Notes under the pieces: model-generated
Seen by the model: only the letters and a program-made list of their open reading frames with translations
What the model was told of the DNA's origin: nothing
Database searches by the model: none
Position numbers and translations under genes: made by a program
Assembly (NCBI RefSeq): GCF_022698145.1
Contig: NZ_JALDAX010000019.1
Location: 101,071 to 165,070 of the forward strand
Source: Streptomyces spinosisporus
Lineage (GTDB): Bacteria > Actinomycetota > Actinomycetes > Streptomycetales > Streptomycetaceae
DNA length: 64,000 nt
Direction: 5' to 3'
Shown here: piece after piece, positions 8,121-17,214 of the stretch
Position numbering within the stretch: position 1 is the stretch's first letter
Layout of the letters: every line of letters begins with the position of its first letter

Positions 8121-9704
8121 ATGTCACACCGTCCGTTCCCGGGCCGCCGCAGCGTGCTGCGCGGCACCCTCGCCGCGTCGGCGGCGCTGACCGTGCCCAC
8201 CGCTCTCGGTGCGGCACCCGCCTTCGCCCTCTCGGGACGCCCCAGGGCGGGCTGGGGCGTGCAGGCAGGAGACGTGACCTGCGACTCGGGCCTGGTGTGG
8301 GTGCGTTCCGACCGCCCGGCCCGGATGATCGTGGAGACGTCCGCGACGGAGTCGTTCCGCGCACCTCGCAGATGGCACGGCCCGCTGCTCGGTGCGGACT
8401 CGGACTTCACCGGCACGACCCGGCTGCACGGCCTGCCCGCGGGCGAGCAGATCCACTACCGCGTGCTGCTCGCCGACCCGGACGACCCGCGCCGTACCGG
8501 CGAGCCGGTGACCGGCACCTTCCGCACGGCGCCCGCGAGGCGGCGCGACGGCGTGAGGTTCGTGTGGTCCGGCGACCTGGCGGGCCAGGGCTGGGGCATC
8601 AACGAGTCCATCGGCGGCTACCGGATCTTCGACGCGATGGCGAGGACGGACCCGGACTTCTTCCTGTGCAGCGGCGACAACATCTATGCCGACGGCGCCA
8701 TTTCGGCGACCCAGGCACTGCCCGACGGCAGCCTCTACCGCAACGTCACCACCGAGGAGAAGTCGCACGTCGCGGTGACTCTCGACGACTTCCGCGGCAA
8801 CTTCCGCTACAACCTGCTGGACCAGGCGCTGCGCCGCTTCAACGCGCAGGTACCGAACATCATCCAGTGGGACGACCACGAGGTCCGCAACAACTGGTAC
8901 CCGGGCGAGGTCATCGGCTCCGGGACCCCGTACCCGGCCGGAACGAAGCTGGACGACCTGGCGCTGCGCTCCCGGCGGGCGTTCTCCGAGTACTTCCCCA
9001 TCTCCACCATCAGCGGCCGCCCGGACGGCCGGATCTACCGCGTCCACCACCACGGCCCGCTGCTCGACGTCTTCGTGCTCGACATGCGCACGTACCGCAA
9101 CGCCAACTCGTCCGACGACCAGACGACCGACCCGCAGGGCATCCTCGGCGCCGAGCAGCTGGAGTGGCTCAAGCGCGAGCTGTCGCGGTCGCGGGCGGTG
9201 TGGAAGGTCATCGCCGCCGACATGCCGCTCGGCCTCGTCGTGCCCGACACGAACGAGGGCAAGGCCAACATCGAGGCCGTCGCCCAGGGCGACCCGGGCG
9301 CGCCGCTCGGCCGCGAGCTGCAGATCGCGGAGCTGCTGCGGTACATCAAGCACCGCCGCATCACCGGCACGGTGTGGCTGACCGCGGACGTGCACTACAC
9401 CTCGGCCCAGCACTACGACCCCTCGCGCGCCGCGTTCAAGGACTTCGCGCCGTTCTGGGAGTTCGTGTCCGGGCCCCTCAACGCCGGTTCGTTCCCGGCC
9501 AACGCGCTCGACGGCACCTTCGGCCCGGACCGGGTGTTCGTCAAGGCGCCGACCGCCTCGAACGTGTCGCCGGCCGAGGGGTACCAGTTCTTCGGCGAGG
9601 TCGACATCGACGGTGACAGCGGGGAGCTGACGGTGCGGCTGCGCGAGTACGACGGCACCGTGCTGTTCACCAAGTCGCTGCAGCCGGGTCGCGTCGGCCA
9701 GTAA
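8121..9704 (+). CDS. phoD: Secreted alkaline phosphatase / phosphodiesterase D
   Basis: 527 residues, the usual PhoD length. A Tat signal is visible: twin Arg at 9-10 in GRRSVLRG, then a hydrophobic AASAAL stretch and an AFA-like cleavage site near residue 40. Mature sequence shows the PhoD N-terminal beta domain and metallophosphatase motifs SGDNIYADG, IIQWDDHEVRNNW and LTADVHYTSAQHY that bind Fe/Ca. The enzyme is exported folded and releases phosphate from phosphodiesters outside the cell. The ATG at 8121 is preceded by GGAGG. The PHO-box-like site upstream suggests PhoR-PhoP control; a rho-independent terminator follows. Confidence 0.9.
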   Translation: MSHRPFPGRRSVLRGTLAASAALTVPTALGAAPAFALSGRPRAGWGVQAGDVTCDSGLVWVRSDRPARMIVETSATESFRAPRRWHGPLLGADSDFTGTTRLHGLPAGEQIHYRVLLADPDDPRRTGEPVTGTFRTAPARRRDGVRFVWSGDLAGQGWGINESIGGYRIFDAMARTDPDFFLCSGDNIYADGAISATQALPDGSLYRNVTTEEKSHVAVTLDDFRGNFRYNLLDQALRRFNAQVPNIIQWDDHEVRNNWYPGEVIGSGTPYPAGTKLDDLALRSRRAFSEYFPISTISGRPDGRIYRVHHHGPLLDVFVLDMRTYRNANSSDDQTTDPQGILGAEQLEWLKRELSRSRAVWKVIAADMPLGLVVPDTNEGKANIEAVAQGDPGAPLGRELQIAELLRYIKHRRITGTVWLTADVHYTSAQHYDPSRAAFKDFAPFWEFVSGPLNAGSFPANALDGTFGPDRVFVKAPTASNVSPAEGYQFFGEVDIDGDSGELTVRLREYDGTVLFTKSLQPGRVGQ

Positions 9705-9723
9705 CTCCCGTACCCTTTTCGTC

Positions 9724-9760
9724 AGGCCGCGTACCGGCGTCATCCCCCGGTGCGCGGCCT
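9724..9760 (+). terminator. Hairpin terminator after phoD
   Basis: A 14-bp stem with one G-U type mismatch (9724-9737 pairs with 9747-9760) and a 9-nt loop, ending in TTC. It lies 20 nt after the phoD stop. Confidence 0.8.
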
Positions 9761-9864
9761 TCGTGCGTCCGGCAGCCCGGCCGCGCCGGATCCGCGAACC
9801 CTTGTCGCACCGCCGTTCTCGCAGGTCGAAGCCGATTGTCAGTGGTCGCCCCTACGGTTTTTCC

Positions 9865-11271
9865 ATGACGCGATCTTTGCAGGCCGTGGCCTATCGACGA
9901 CCCTCCGTGCTGGAGTCCTCGGCGGGTGGACGACGCCTGGGACTGGAGACCTCGCAGGGTGCGACACCCCGTGGGGCTGAGGACCATCCCCGTTTCTTCG
10001 CAGGCTTCCTGACGTCTCCTCAGGTGACTGCCGCGGGGCTGCTCGCCGTGGCGGACGTGGCCGCCGTCCGCTACTACCAGCGGCAGCTCAACGCCTCGCT
10101 CGACCCGGTGGTGACGGGCAACGGCGACCGGCTGCGCTTCGAGTCCTTCTCCGGCTGCTGCGGGGTGTACGCCCGGCTGGACGTGCTGGAGCCGGGCCTG
10201 GACGGCGGCGAGGTGGGCCACGGCACGACGAACGTCGACGTCAACAACCCGCTGCGCGAGGCACTCTCCCGGATCGGTTCGGACGATCCGCTGCATCTGC
10301 GGGTCGGACCCGAGGAGTTGGCCGTCACGACGCTGGACGGGCCGGTCGTGGAGAAGAAGGTGCCGCTGCCGGACCGATGGCTGCGGGGGTTCGCGGAGGC
10401 CCAGGTGATCGCCGGCGGCTTCGATCTGCGGGCCGAGCTGCCCGCGGCCGAGGCCGTGCGGTTCCTGCGCGCGCTGCCGCGCGGGGGCGGACGGGGCGCC
10501 GCGACGGGCCCGCGGTGGGTGGTGCCCGCGGGCGGCACCCTGCGCCCGACCACACGGCCGGTGCCCGGCGCGGTCTGCCTGCCCGGACCGGAGCGGCTGA
10601 TCGCGCTCCGGCGTGTCCTGCGGCACGCTTCGGCGCTGCGGGTCTACGGCCCCGCGGCCGCGGGCGCCGCCTCCGTGGCGAGTGCCTGGGAGGCCGTCCT
10701 GCCCGGGATGCGGCTGACGCTCACCCTGTCGCCGGACGCCTCGCGCGGGTTCTCCGGCGAGGGCGGGGTCCTCGACGCGCTCGCCACCGACGAGGCCGCC
10801 GAGGACGCGGAGCTGATCTCGGTGCTGCTCGCCTGGGAGCCCCGTATCGACGTGTCCGACCTGGCCGCCTCCTCGGGTCTCACCGCCGAGCGGGTCCGTG
10901 CCGCCCTGGTCCGTCTGGGCACCTCCGGCCGCGTGGGCTACGACACGGCGGAGGCGGCCTACTTCCACCGCGAACTGCCCTACGACGCCGAGCGGGTGGA
11001 GCGGCACAACCCGAGACTGCGCTCGGCCCGGGCGCTGGTGGCCGCGGGAGCGGTCACGCTGGACGGCCCCCTCGGGACGGTGACGGCCGAGGACGGTCAT
11101 GTGCACCGGGTGCGGGACGAGGCGGGGGTGCTCAGCTGCAGCTGTCTGTGGTGGGCGAAGTACCGCGGCGGCCGGGGGCCGTGCAAGCACGCGCTGGCGG
11201 TGCGGATGGTGCGGCGGGGCGGCGCCGCGGTGGAGCAGGGCAGGACACGGGTCGACGGGGGTGTGCGATGA
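9865..11271 (+). CDS. SWIM zinc-finger protein
   Basis: 468 residues. Near the C-terminus is a SWIM-type CxC...CxH zinc finger: C425, C427, C440 and H442 (in LSCSCLWWAK and GPCKHALAV). SWIM fingers bind DNA or proteins. The N-terminal 400 residues resemble those of actinobacterial SWIM proteins (PRFFAGFLTSP, then VADVAAVRYYQRQ). The ATG at 9865 is chosen because upstream sequence in frame is not protein-like. It overlaps the next gene by four bases (ATGA), so the two are translationally coupled and probably work together. SWIM proteins of this type are often found with MoxR ATPase and vWA genes, none of which is present here. Confidence 0.85.
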   Translation: MTRSLQAVAYRRPSVLESSAGGRRLGLETSQGATPRGAEDHPRFFAGFLTSPQVTAAGLLAVADVAAVRYYQRQLNASLDPVVTGNGDRLRFESFSGCCGVYARLDVLEPGLDGGEVGHGTTNVDVNNPLREALSRIGSDDPLHLRVGPEELAVTTLDGPVVEKKVPLPDRWLRGFAEAQVIAGGFDLRAELPAAEAVRFLRALPRGGGRGAATGPRWVVPAGGTLRPTTRPVPGAVCLPGPERLIALRRVLRHASALRVYGPAAAGAASVASAWEAVLPGMRLTLTLSPDASRGFSGEGGVLDALATDEAAEDAELISVLLAWEPRIDVSDLAASSGLTAERVRAALVRLGTSGRVGYDTAEAAYFHRELPYDAERVERHNPRLRSARALVAAGAVTLDGPLGTVTAEDGHVHRVRDEAGVLSCSCLWWAKYRGGRGPCKHALAVRMVRRGGAAVEQGRTRVDGGVR

Positions 11272-13955
11272 ATGCGCTGATGGATGCGGTGCGGGCGGGA
11301 CGGACCGCCGAGGCGGTGAGCCTGCTCGACGAGATGACGGATGCCGAACGACGCGCGGTCTTCGGGGAGTTGAAGGCGCTGCGCAAGGAGCTGCGGGCGG
11401 CTCCCTGGGACGCCGGCTCGCGCCGCGCCTATCCGCCGCTGTATGTCGCCGGGGTGGCCTGCCAGACGGGCGCGGCGGCCGTGGCGGCCTGGATCGCCGC
11501 CGCCGACATGCGCTGGTCGCGCACCTCACCGGCCCTGCTGCTGCGCATCCTGGGCGACCGCGATCCGAAGTGGCTCGCCGATGTCACCCACCGGCTGGCC
11601 GAGCGGCCGGCGAGCTCCGGGGTGCCGTACGAGCTGATGGCGGGTCTGGTGCGGTTGTCGGGCTGCCCGGTGCCGACCACGGATGCCTATGTGCGGGGCT
11701 GGCTGGGTCACATCGGCGCGACCTGGCAGCGCGAGGAGACGGTGCTGGACCGGCTCCGGCAGGACCCGTATCTGCCGCAGCTGGTGGCCGCGCTCTTCGA
11801 GACCGACGACATCGGCGGCTTCTTCGGGTGGCTGGCGGGCGACGGCCCCAACAGCTGGTACGGCGCGCTCAGCCGGCTCGCCGCCGAGGGCACGCTCGAC
11901 CGCGGGGCGATGATCGACGCCTGTGTGGCCCGGCTGCTGCGGGGCGGCACCACGGCCGATCAGCGGGCGTTCCTGCGGCTGTTGAAGGATCTGTCCCTGA
12001 CGGCCGAGGAGCAGCGGGCGCGGATCGCCGACTGGCTGGCCCTCGCCTCCGACGCGGTCTCGCCCGTCGCCTCGCACGCCCAGTCGGTGCTCGGCGCCCT
12101 CGCCCTCGACGGCGGGTTGACGCCGCGACAGCTGGCCGAGATGTCCGACGCGGTGCTGTTCCGTCCGGAGAAGAAGCTGGTGCGCGCCCAGCTCGTCCTG
12201 CTCAGGAAGATCCTCACCCGCGACGCCTCCACCGCCGAGGAGCTGCTGCCCGCCGTCGCGCAGGCCTTCGGACACGAGGACTCCGAGGTGCAGGAGCGGG
12301 CGCTGAAGCTGGTGGAGCGCCATCTGAAGAAGGTCGAGTCCGAGGACGTCCGGGCCGAACTGGCATCCGCCGCCGACCAGTTGATCCCCGCTCTCCGTGT
12401 CCGGGCGGTGCGGACGCTGGGGGCCGAGCAGGCCGGGCCTGAACCGGTCGCCTACGCGGAGGTGTTGCCACTGGCGCCGGAGCCGGTGCGGCTGGCGCCC
12501 GCCCCGGAGACGGCGGCGGAGCTCGCCGAGGAGGTGGGGGCGCTGATGGCGACGGAGGGGGACGTGGCCGCGTTCGAGCGGGCGCTGGACGGACTGGTGC
12601 GCCATGCCCACCGGGACCGTGACGTTCTCCTCGAAGCGCTCACGCCGGTGGTCGCGCGCCGCTGGTGGAACAGCACGGATCCCAGGTACGTCATGCGTGC
12701 CGACGACCACTTCGGCCGAGCGGACCGCATCTACAACGCCGCCGACGGGCTCGACCTCCTCCTCGCCACCCTCCACGGTCGTGTGCACACCGCGACACTC
12801 CTCAGGTCGGTCCAGCAGGGCACTGCGGGCACGGCCTGTGTGCACAGTCCGCTCTCCCGGGCCTTCGAAGCCCGCCTGTGGGAGGTGTCCTACCGACTGC
12901 GGACCGAGCCGCTGCCGTTCCTGCTGTCGACGCCCACCTGGAGCACGGGCCTGCTGGAGCCGGACGAACTGGTGGACCGCCTGGCCGAGTACGTACGTCT
13001 GGACGCACGGGTCGGCGAGGCGGACTTCGCGCAGGCGCTGCTGCGGGTGCGGCGCGAGGACCGGGCCGCGGCAGAGACGGCCGCCGAACGCGCGGCGGCG
13101 CTCGGCACGACAGAGGGTGCGCGACTCGCCCGCCGGCTGACCCATCGGGGCCCGGATCTTCCCGTGGAGCGGAGGCGTACCTCGGGCAACCGCATCCTGC
13201 TCGAATACGGTGAACTGCCGGAGCTGCAGGAGGACTTCCCGGCGGAGTTCCGTCCGCTCGGCCGGCCGGTGAGCGTCTACCGGGAGCGCTGGTACTGCTA
13301 CCACTGGAGCGGGGACATACGACGCCACTGGCTGGCGCTGCTGCCCGAGCGACGCGAGCTGGTGGCCGTACGGCTGCTGCGCGACGTGTCCACCGCGGCC
13401 GTGGACGACGCTCGGGGAGCCGCCGCGTTCCTGCCGCTGCTGGCCGAGTCCGGCGGTGCGGCGGGCGAGGCCGTGCATCTGTGTCTGGCGTACGGTCTCG
13501 GCGCCCGGCATCCGGAGGACCGGCTCGCCGCGGTGGACGCGCTGCTGACGCTGGCGGCGCGCGGACAGCTCGACGCGGCCCGACTGGGCGCGGATCTGGG
13601 CCAGTTGATACGGCGCGGGGCCGTCAAGCCGGTGCGGCTCGCGGAGTCGGCGCGGACGGCTGCGGCCACGGGCGCGAACGCCACGGTCTGGGAAATGCTG
13701 CGGCACACCCTGCCCGTGCTGCTGGCCGAACTCGCGGTGGGCGGCGCGAATACGCCGGCGCGCGGGCTCGGCGATCTGCTGGCGGTGGCCGCGGAGTGCG
13801 CCGAGCGATGCGGGGCGCGGGGCGAACTGCCGCACCTGGCACAGGCGGCGCAGCGGCGCGGTGCGTCCCGGCTGGTGTCCCAGGCCCGCCGGTTGCGGAT
13901 CGCGCTCACCCTGGAGCCGAGAGAAATAGTCAATAGTTTGACAAAGGGAGCATAG
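11268..13955 (+). CDS. Large HEAT-like protein coupled to the SWIM protein (DUF6493-like)
   Basis: 895 residues, soluble and mostly helical. The middle (about 290-420) has HEAT-like alpha-alpha repeats (QAFGHEDSEVQERALKLVERHL). The C-terminal third carries conserved WYCYHWSGDIRRHWLALLPERRE. I think it belongs to the large actinobacterial family annotated DUF6493, but I cannot confirm this without a profile search. No enzyme motif is visible. The start overlaps the SWIM gene stop (ATGA), giving a two-gene unit. A scaffold or adaptor role with the SWIM protein is an inference from coupling only. Confidence 0.75.
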   Translation: MNALMDAVRAGRTAEAVSLLDEMTDAERRAVFGELKALRKELRAAPWDAGSRRAYPPLYVAGVACQTGAAAVAAWIAAADMRWSRTSPALLLRILGDRDPKWLADVTHRLAERPASSGVPYELMAGLVRLSGCPVPTTDAYVRGWLGHIGATWQREETVLDRLRQDPYLPQLVAALFETDDIGGFFGWLAGDGPNSWYGALSRLAAEGTLDRGAMIDACVARLLRGGTTADQRAFLRLLKDLSLTAEEQRARIADWLALASDAVSPVASHAQSVLGALALDGGLTPRQLAEMSDAVLFRPEKKLVRAQLVLLRKILTRDASTAEELLPAVAQAFGHEDSEVQERALKLVERHLKKVESEDVRAELASAADQLIPALRVRAVRTLGAEQAGPEPVAYAEVLPLAPEPVRLAPAPETAAELAEEVGALMATEGDVAAFERALDGLVRHAHRDRDVLLEALTPVVARRWWNSTDPRYVMRADDHFGRADRIYNAADGLDLLLATLHGRVHTATLLRSVQQGTAGTACVHSPLSRAFEARLWEVSYRLRTEPLPFLLSTPTWSTGLLEPDELVDRLAEYVRLDARVGEADFAQALLRVRREDRAAAETAAERAAALGTTEGARLARRLTHRGPDLPVERRRTSGNRILLEYGELPELQEDFPAEFRPLGRPVSVYRERWYCYHWSGDIRRHWLALLPERRELVAVRLLRDVSTAAVDDARGAAAFLPLLAESGGAAGEAVHLCLAYGLGARHPEDRLAAVDALLTLAARGQLDAARLGADLGQLIRRGAVKPVRLAESARTAAATGANATVWEMLRHTLPVLLAELAVGGANTPARGLGDLLAVAAECAERCGARGELPHLAQAAQRRGASRLVSQARRLRIALTLEPREIVNSLTKGA

Positions 13956-14021
13956 GCACGCTTTACCCATCGGTCACAGGACGTTCGTGATCACGCAACA
14001 CCCTTCCTTCACAGTAGTTGC

Positions 14022-15374
14022 ATGACTCGAGACATGTCTGACGCGACGCATGCACACCAGAACCGTTCCGTGAGGGCGGTGGTCCGTACCGCCGCCGAGG
14101 GGTTCCACTCGTGGTGGACACGCCGCCACGGTCATGCACCACCGGCGAGCGATACCGGCGCCCGGTCGCTCCCGCCGGAGCAGCAGACCGGGCCGTCCGC
14201 GGACAGCGCCCTATGGCGGATGCGGACGACCGTGCGGGACGAACCGGGCTCGCTGGCCGTGCTGTGCACGGCGCTCGCCGAGCGGCGGGTCGACATCCTG
14301 AGCCTGCAGACGCATCCGCTGGCCGAGGGGACGGTGGACGAGTTCCTGCTGCGGGCGCCCGGTGAGCTCATGGCGACCGAACTCGACCGGGTGGTCTCGC
14401 GGGCCGGTGGCGCCGACACCTGGATGGAGCGGGCCGACGCCCACGACCTGGTGGACGCGCCGACCCGGGTCCTGGGCCTGGCCGCGCGCACGGCACTGGA
14501 TGCGGCCGAACTGCCGCTCGCGCTCAGGCAGTTGCTGGGCCGGTGCACCATCCGTCAGCGTCCGGCCGCGCCGGTCGGCGGTGGCCGGGCGACGGAGGGT
14601 GTGTCCGGCGGAGGCGTCGCCGTCGATGGCGTTGCTGTCCAAGGCGTCCCCGATCAGTGCGTCCCCGTGGAAGGCGTTCTTGAGGACACCGTGATGCGTC
14701 TTCGGGCGCCCGAGGGCGGAGTGATCGCCGTGGAGCGGCCGTATCTGCCGTTCACCCCGACCGAGTTCGCCCGCGCACGGGCCCTCGTGGAGCTGGACGG
14801 CCTGCTCGGACCGCGCCTGCCGCGCGGCCGGGACGTGCTGACGCTGCCCGAGGGCAACGAGATCACCGTGCGCCGGGCCGACGAACGCGACCTGGAGGCC
14901 GCGAAGGCGATGCACCAGCGGTGCTCGCCGGCCACTCTCGGCAGGCGCTACCACGGGCCGGTCGGCGACGCGGACCGCTACCTCGGCCACCTGCTCAGCC
15001 CCCGCTTCGGCCGCACCCTGGCGGTGCAGACCGCCTCGGGACGCATCGTCGGTCTCGGCCACCTCCTGTGGGACGGGGACGAGACGGAGGTCGCGCTGCT
15101 GGTCGAGGACAAGTGGCAGCGGCGCGGCATCGGTGCCGAGCTGCTGGAGCGGCTGGTGGGGATGGCTGCGCAGGCGGGGTGCGCGAGTGTGTACGCCGTG
15201 ACGCAGGCGTCCAACACCGGGATGGTTGCCGCGATGCGGGGACTGGGGCTCCCCCTCGACTATCAGGTCGAGGAGGGGACCCTGGTGATCACTGCGCGCC
15301 TGGGTGGGGGCTCCGCCCGGGAGCGGGGGGAGTTGTCCGGTGCGGGTGAGGTTGGGCGGTTCGAAGCGCCGTAG
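14022..15374 (+). CDS. ACT domain - GNAT acetyltransferase fusion
   Basis: 450 residues. Residues about 65-130 look like an ACT amino-acid-binding domain (RMRTTVRDEPGSLAVLCTALAERRVDILSL in outline). Residues about 280-430 are a GNAT acetyltransferase with the acetyl-CoA loop KWQRRGIGAELLERL. This suggests an amino-acid-responsive N-acetyltransferase. Between the domains (about 190-225) is a valine-rich degenerate repeat of the type VDGVAVQGVPDQCVPVEGV, which probably is a linker. Two ATGs (14022 and 14034) are possible; no clear ribosome site precedes either. The leader before it is relatively AT-rich. Confidence 0.8.
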   Translation: MTRDMSDATHAHQNRSVRAVVRTAAEGFHSWWTRRHGHAPPASDTGARSLPPEQQTGPSADSALWRMRTTVRDEPGSLAVLCTALAERRVDILSLQTHPLAEGTVDEFLLRAPGELMATELDRVVSRAGGADTWMERADAHDLVDAPTRVLGLAARTALDAAELPLALRQLLGRCTIRQRPAAPVGGGRATEGVSGGGVAVDGVAVQGVPDQCVPVEGVLEDTVMRLRAPEGGVIAVERPYLPFTPTEFARARALVELDGLLGPRLPRGRDVLTLPEGNEITVRRADERDLEAAKAMHQRCSPATLGRRYHGPVGDADRYLGHLLSPRFGRTLAVQTASGRIVGLGHLLWDGDETEVALLVEDKWQRRGIGAELLERLVGMAAQAGCASVYAVTQASNTGMVAAMRGLGLPLDYQVEEGTLVITARLGGGSARERGELSGAGEVGRFEAP

Positions 15375-15394
15375 GGGTTGGGGTGTGTGGGCGG

Positions 15395-16630
15395 CTAGCG
15401 GTTCGCTGTGGCTTGTCGCGCAGTTCCCCGCGCCCCTGGATCGGCGCTGACGCGCCCCGATCCCCGCGCCCCTTGCAGGGAGCAGGTGCGCCCCAGTGCC
15501 GTGTCCAGGTCCGTCCAGAGGTCCTCTACGTCCTCCAGGCCCACCGAGAGGCGTAGCAGGTGGTCGTTGACTCCTGCTGTGCGGCGGTCGTCGGCGTCGA
15601 CGATGCGGTGGCTGATGGAGGCCGGGTGCTGGATGAGGGTGTCGACGCTGCCCAGGCTGACGGCCGGGGTGACGAGGCGGACGCCGGCGATGACCTCGTG
15701 CGGGTCGCCGGCGACCTCGAAGGCGATCATGGCGCCGCCGATGCGCGGGTAGTGGACGCGTGTGACGCGCGGGTCGGCGGCGAGACGGGCGGCGAGTTCG
15801 GCGGCGTTGGCCGAGGCGGCCCGGACGCGCACCGGGAGGGTCGCGAGGCCGCGCAGCAGGAGATAGCCGGCGAGCGGATGCAGTACGCCACCGGTGGCGA
15901 ACCGGACCTGCCGCAGCTGCCCGGCGAGTTCCTCGTCGCAGGCCACCACGCCCGCCATCACGTCGCCGTGTCCGCCGAGGTACTTGGTGGCGCTGTGCAG
16001 CACCAGCCGTGCGCCCTGTTCGGCGGGGCGCTGCAGCACCGGCGTGGCGAAGGTGTTGTCCGCGAGCAGTGGGACGGAGCCGCAGGCGTGGGCGACGGCC
16101 CGCAGGTCCAATTCGGCGAGGGTCGGATTGGCCGGGGACTCGACCATCACCAGACCGGTGTCGGGGCGCAGGGCGTCCGTGATTCCGGCGGGGTCGGTCC
16201 AGGTCACCTCCGAGCCGAGGAGCCCGGCGGTCAGCAGATGGTCGCTGCAGCCGTACAGGGGGCGTACGGCGACGACATGGCGCAGGCCCGCGGAGGCGCG
16301 TACGAGGAGGACGGCCGTCAGTGCCGCCATACCGCTGGCGAAGGCGACTGCCGAATCCGTGCCCTCCAGGCGGGCCAGCGCGGTCTCGAAGCGGGCGACC
16401 GTCGGGTTGCCCAGGCGCCCGTAGACGGGCGGGCCCTCGGGTTCGGCACCGGTGGCGGCGAAGGCGTCGATACGGGCCGCCTCGCCCCGGCTGTCGTACG
16501 AGGGATAGGTGGTCGACAGGTCGATCGGCGCGGCGTGCAGTCCCTGCCGGGCGAGGTCGTCGCGGCCGGCGTGGACGGCTTCGGTGGCCAGTGCTCTCGT
16601 GGAGCCGGGCAGTGCTCGCGTGGAGTCCAT
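15395..16630 (-). CDS. Cys/Met-metabolism PLP enzyme (cystathionine gamma-lyase/synthase family)
   Basis: 411 residues. Family residues are present: substrate/PLP loop YGRLGNPT (70-77), LADNTFATP with D191, and Schiff-base lysine K216 in HSATKYLGGHGD. Family members catalyse gamma- or beta-elimination or replacement on homocysteine/cysteine derivatives; I cannot say which. The last 25-30 residues (SLQGARGSGRVSADPGARG...) are not family sequence and are encoded by a dispersed Streptomyces-type repeat at 15405-15475, so the C-terminus appears extended by repeat insertion. It is divergent from an Lrp-type regulator 59 nt away that probably controls it. Confidence 0.88.
   Translation of the reverse strand: MDSTRALPGSTRALATEAVHAGRDDLARQGLHAAPIDLSTTYPSYDSRGEAARIDAFAATGAEPEGPPVYGRLGNPTVARFETALARLEGTDSAVAFASGMAALTAVLLVRASAGLRHVVAVRPLYGCSDHLLTAGLLGSEVTWTDPAGITDALRPDTGLVMVESPANPTLAELDLRAVAHACGSVPLLADNTFATPVLQRPAEQGARLVLHSATKYLGGHGDVMAGVVACDEELAGQLRQVRFATGGVLHPLAGYLLLRGLATLPVRVRAASANAAELAARLAADPRVTRVHYPRIGGAMIAFEVAGDPHEVIAGVRLVTPAVSLGSVDTLIQHPASISHRIVDADDRRTAGVNDHLLRLSVGLEDVEDLWTDLDTALGRTCSLQGARGSGRVSADPGARGTARQATANR
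15405..15475 (+). repeat. Dispersed Streptomyces-type GC-rich repeat
   Basis: The segment contains GTGGCTTGTCGCGCAGTTCC followed by CCGCGCCCCT and then CCCCGCGCCCCTTGC. From memory this wording recurs hundreds of times in Streptomyces genomes between convergent genes. Here it overlaps the 3' end of the PLP-enzyme gene. Its self-complementary GGGG/CCCC blocks could also act as a terminator. Confidence 0.65.
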
Positions 16631-16689
16631 GCACGGAGAATGAACAACCGCCGGGTGGCGGGAGGTGGATGGCGTGCTACGTTCGGACG

Positions 16690-17181
16690 ATGCCCGAATC
16701 TGTCGTACTGGATCCGGTGGATCTTCATCTTCTGCGGCTGCTGCAGAACGACGCCCGGACCACCTACCGCGACCTCGCCGCGCAGGTCGGCGTGGCGGCG
16801 TCGACCTGCCTGGACCGGGTGACGCGGTTGCGCCGCGCGGGTGTGATCCTCGGGCATCAGCTGCGGCTCGATCCGGCCAAGCTGGGGCGCGGCCTCGAGG
16901 CGCTGCTCTCGGCGCAGGTCAGGCCGCACCGGCGGGAGCTGGTGGGGCCGTTCGTGGAGCGGATCCGGGCGCTGCCCGAGTCCCGCACGGTCTTCCATCT
17001 GACCGGGCCTGACGACTACCTGGTGCATGTCGCGGTCGCGGACATGGCCGATCTGCAGCGGCTGGTCCTGGACGAGTTCACGTCGCGGCGGGAAGTGGCC
17101 CGTGTGGAGACCCGGCTGATCTTCCAGCAGTGGGACTGCGGACCGCTCCTTCCGCCTACGCCCTCGGCACAATCAGGGTGA
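16690..17181 (+). CDS. Lrp/AsnC-family transcriptional regulator
   Basis: 163 residues. N-terminal HTH (about 8-65, LHLLRLLQNDARTTYRDLAAQVGVAASTCLDRVTRLRRAGVI) and C-terminal RAM/ACT-like ligand domain (about 70-150). It is divergent from the Cys/Met PLP enzyme gene, the classic arrangement for a local amino-acid-responsive regulator; the ligand is therefore probably a sulphur amino acid, which is inference. The ATG at 16690 gives a normal-length protein. Confidence 0.9.
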   Translation: MPESVVLDPVDLHLLRLLQNDARTTYRDLAAQVGVAASTCLDRVTRLRRAGVILGHQLRLDPAKLGRGLEALLSAQVRPHRRELVGPFVERIRALPESRTVFHLTGPDDYLVHVAVADMADLQRLVLDEFTSRREVARVETRLIFQQWDCGPLLPPTPSAQSG

Positions 17182-17214
17182 CGTGCGGCGGGCCCTCGTA
17201 TGAGGATGGACCGC

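Noticed and set aside
8124..9743. 540-codon minus-strand frame opposite phoD
   Set aside because: It has no recognisable domain, and the plus strand has all PhoD motifs.
10377..11267. Long upstream extension of the HEAT-like protein frame through the SWIM gene
   Set aside because: The sequence is Arg/Ala/Gly-rich shadow coding of the SWIM gene; the ATG at 11268 overlaps the SWIM stop in a classic coupled junction.
15420..15475. RNA gene in the GC-rich repeat
   Set aside because: It is a dispersed repeat with hairpin potential but without tRNA or known ncRNA features.
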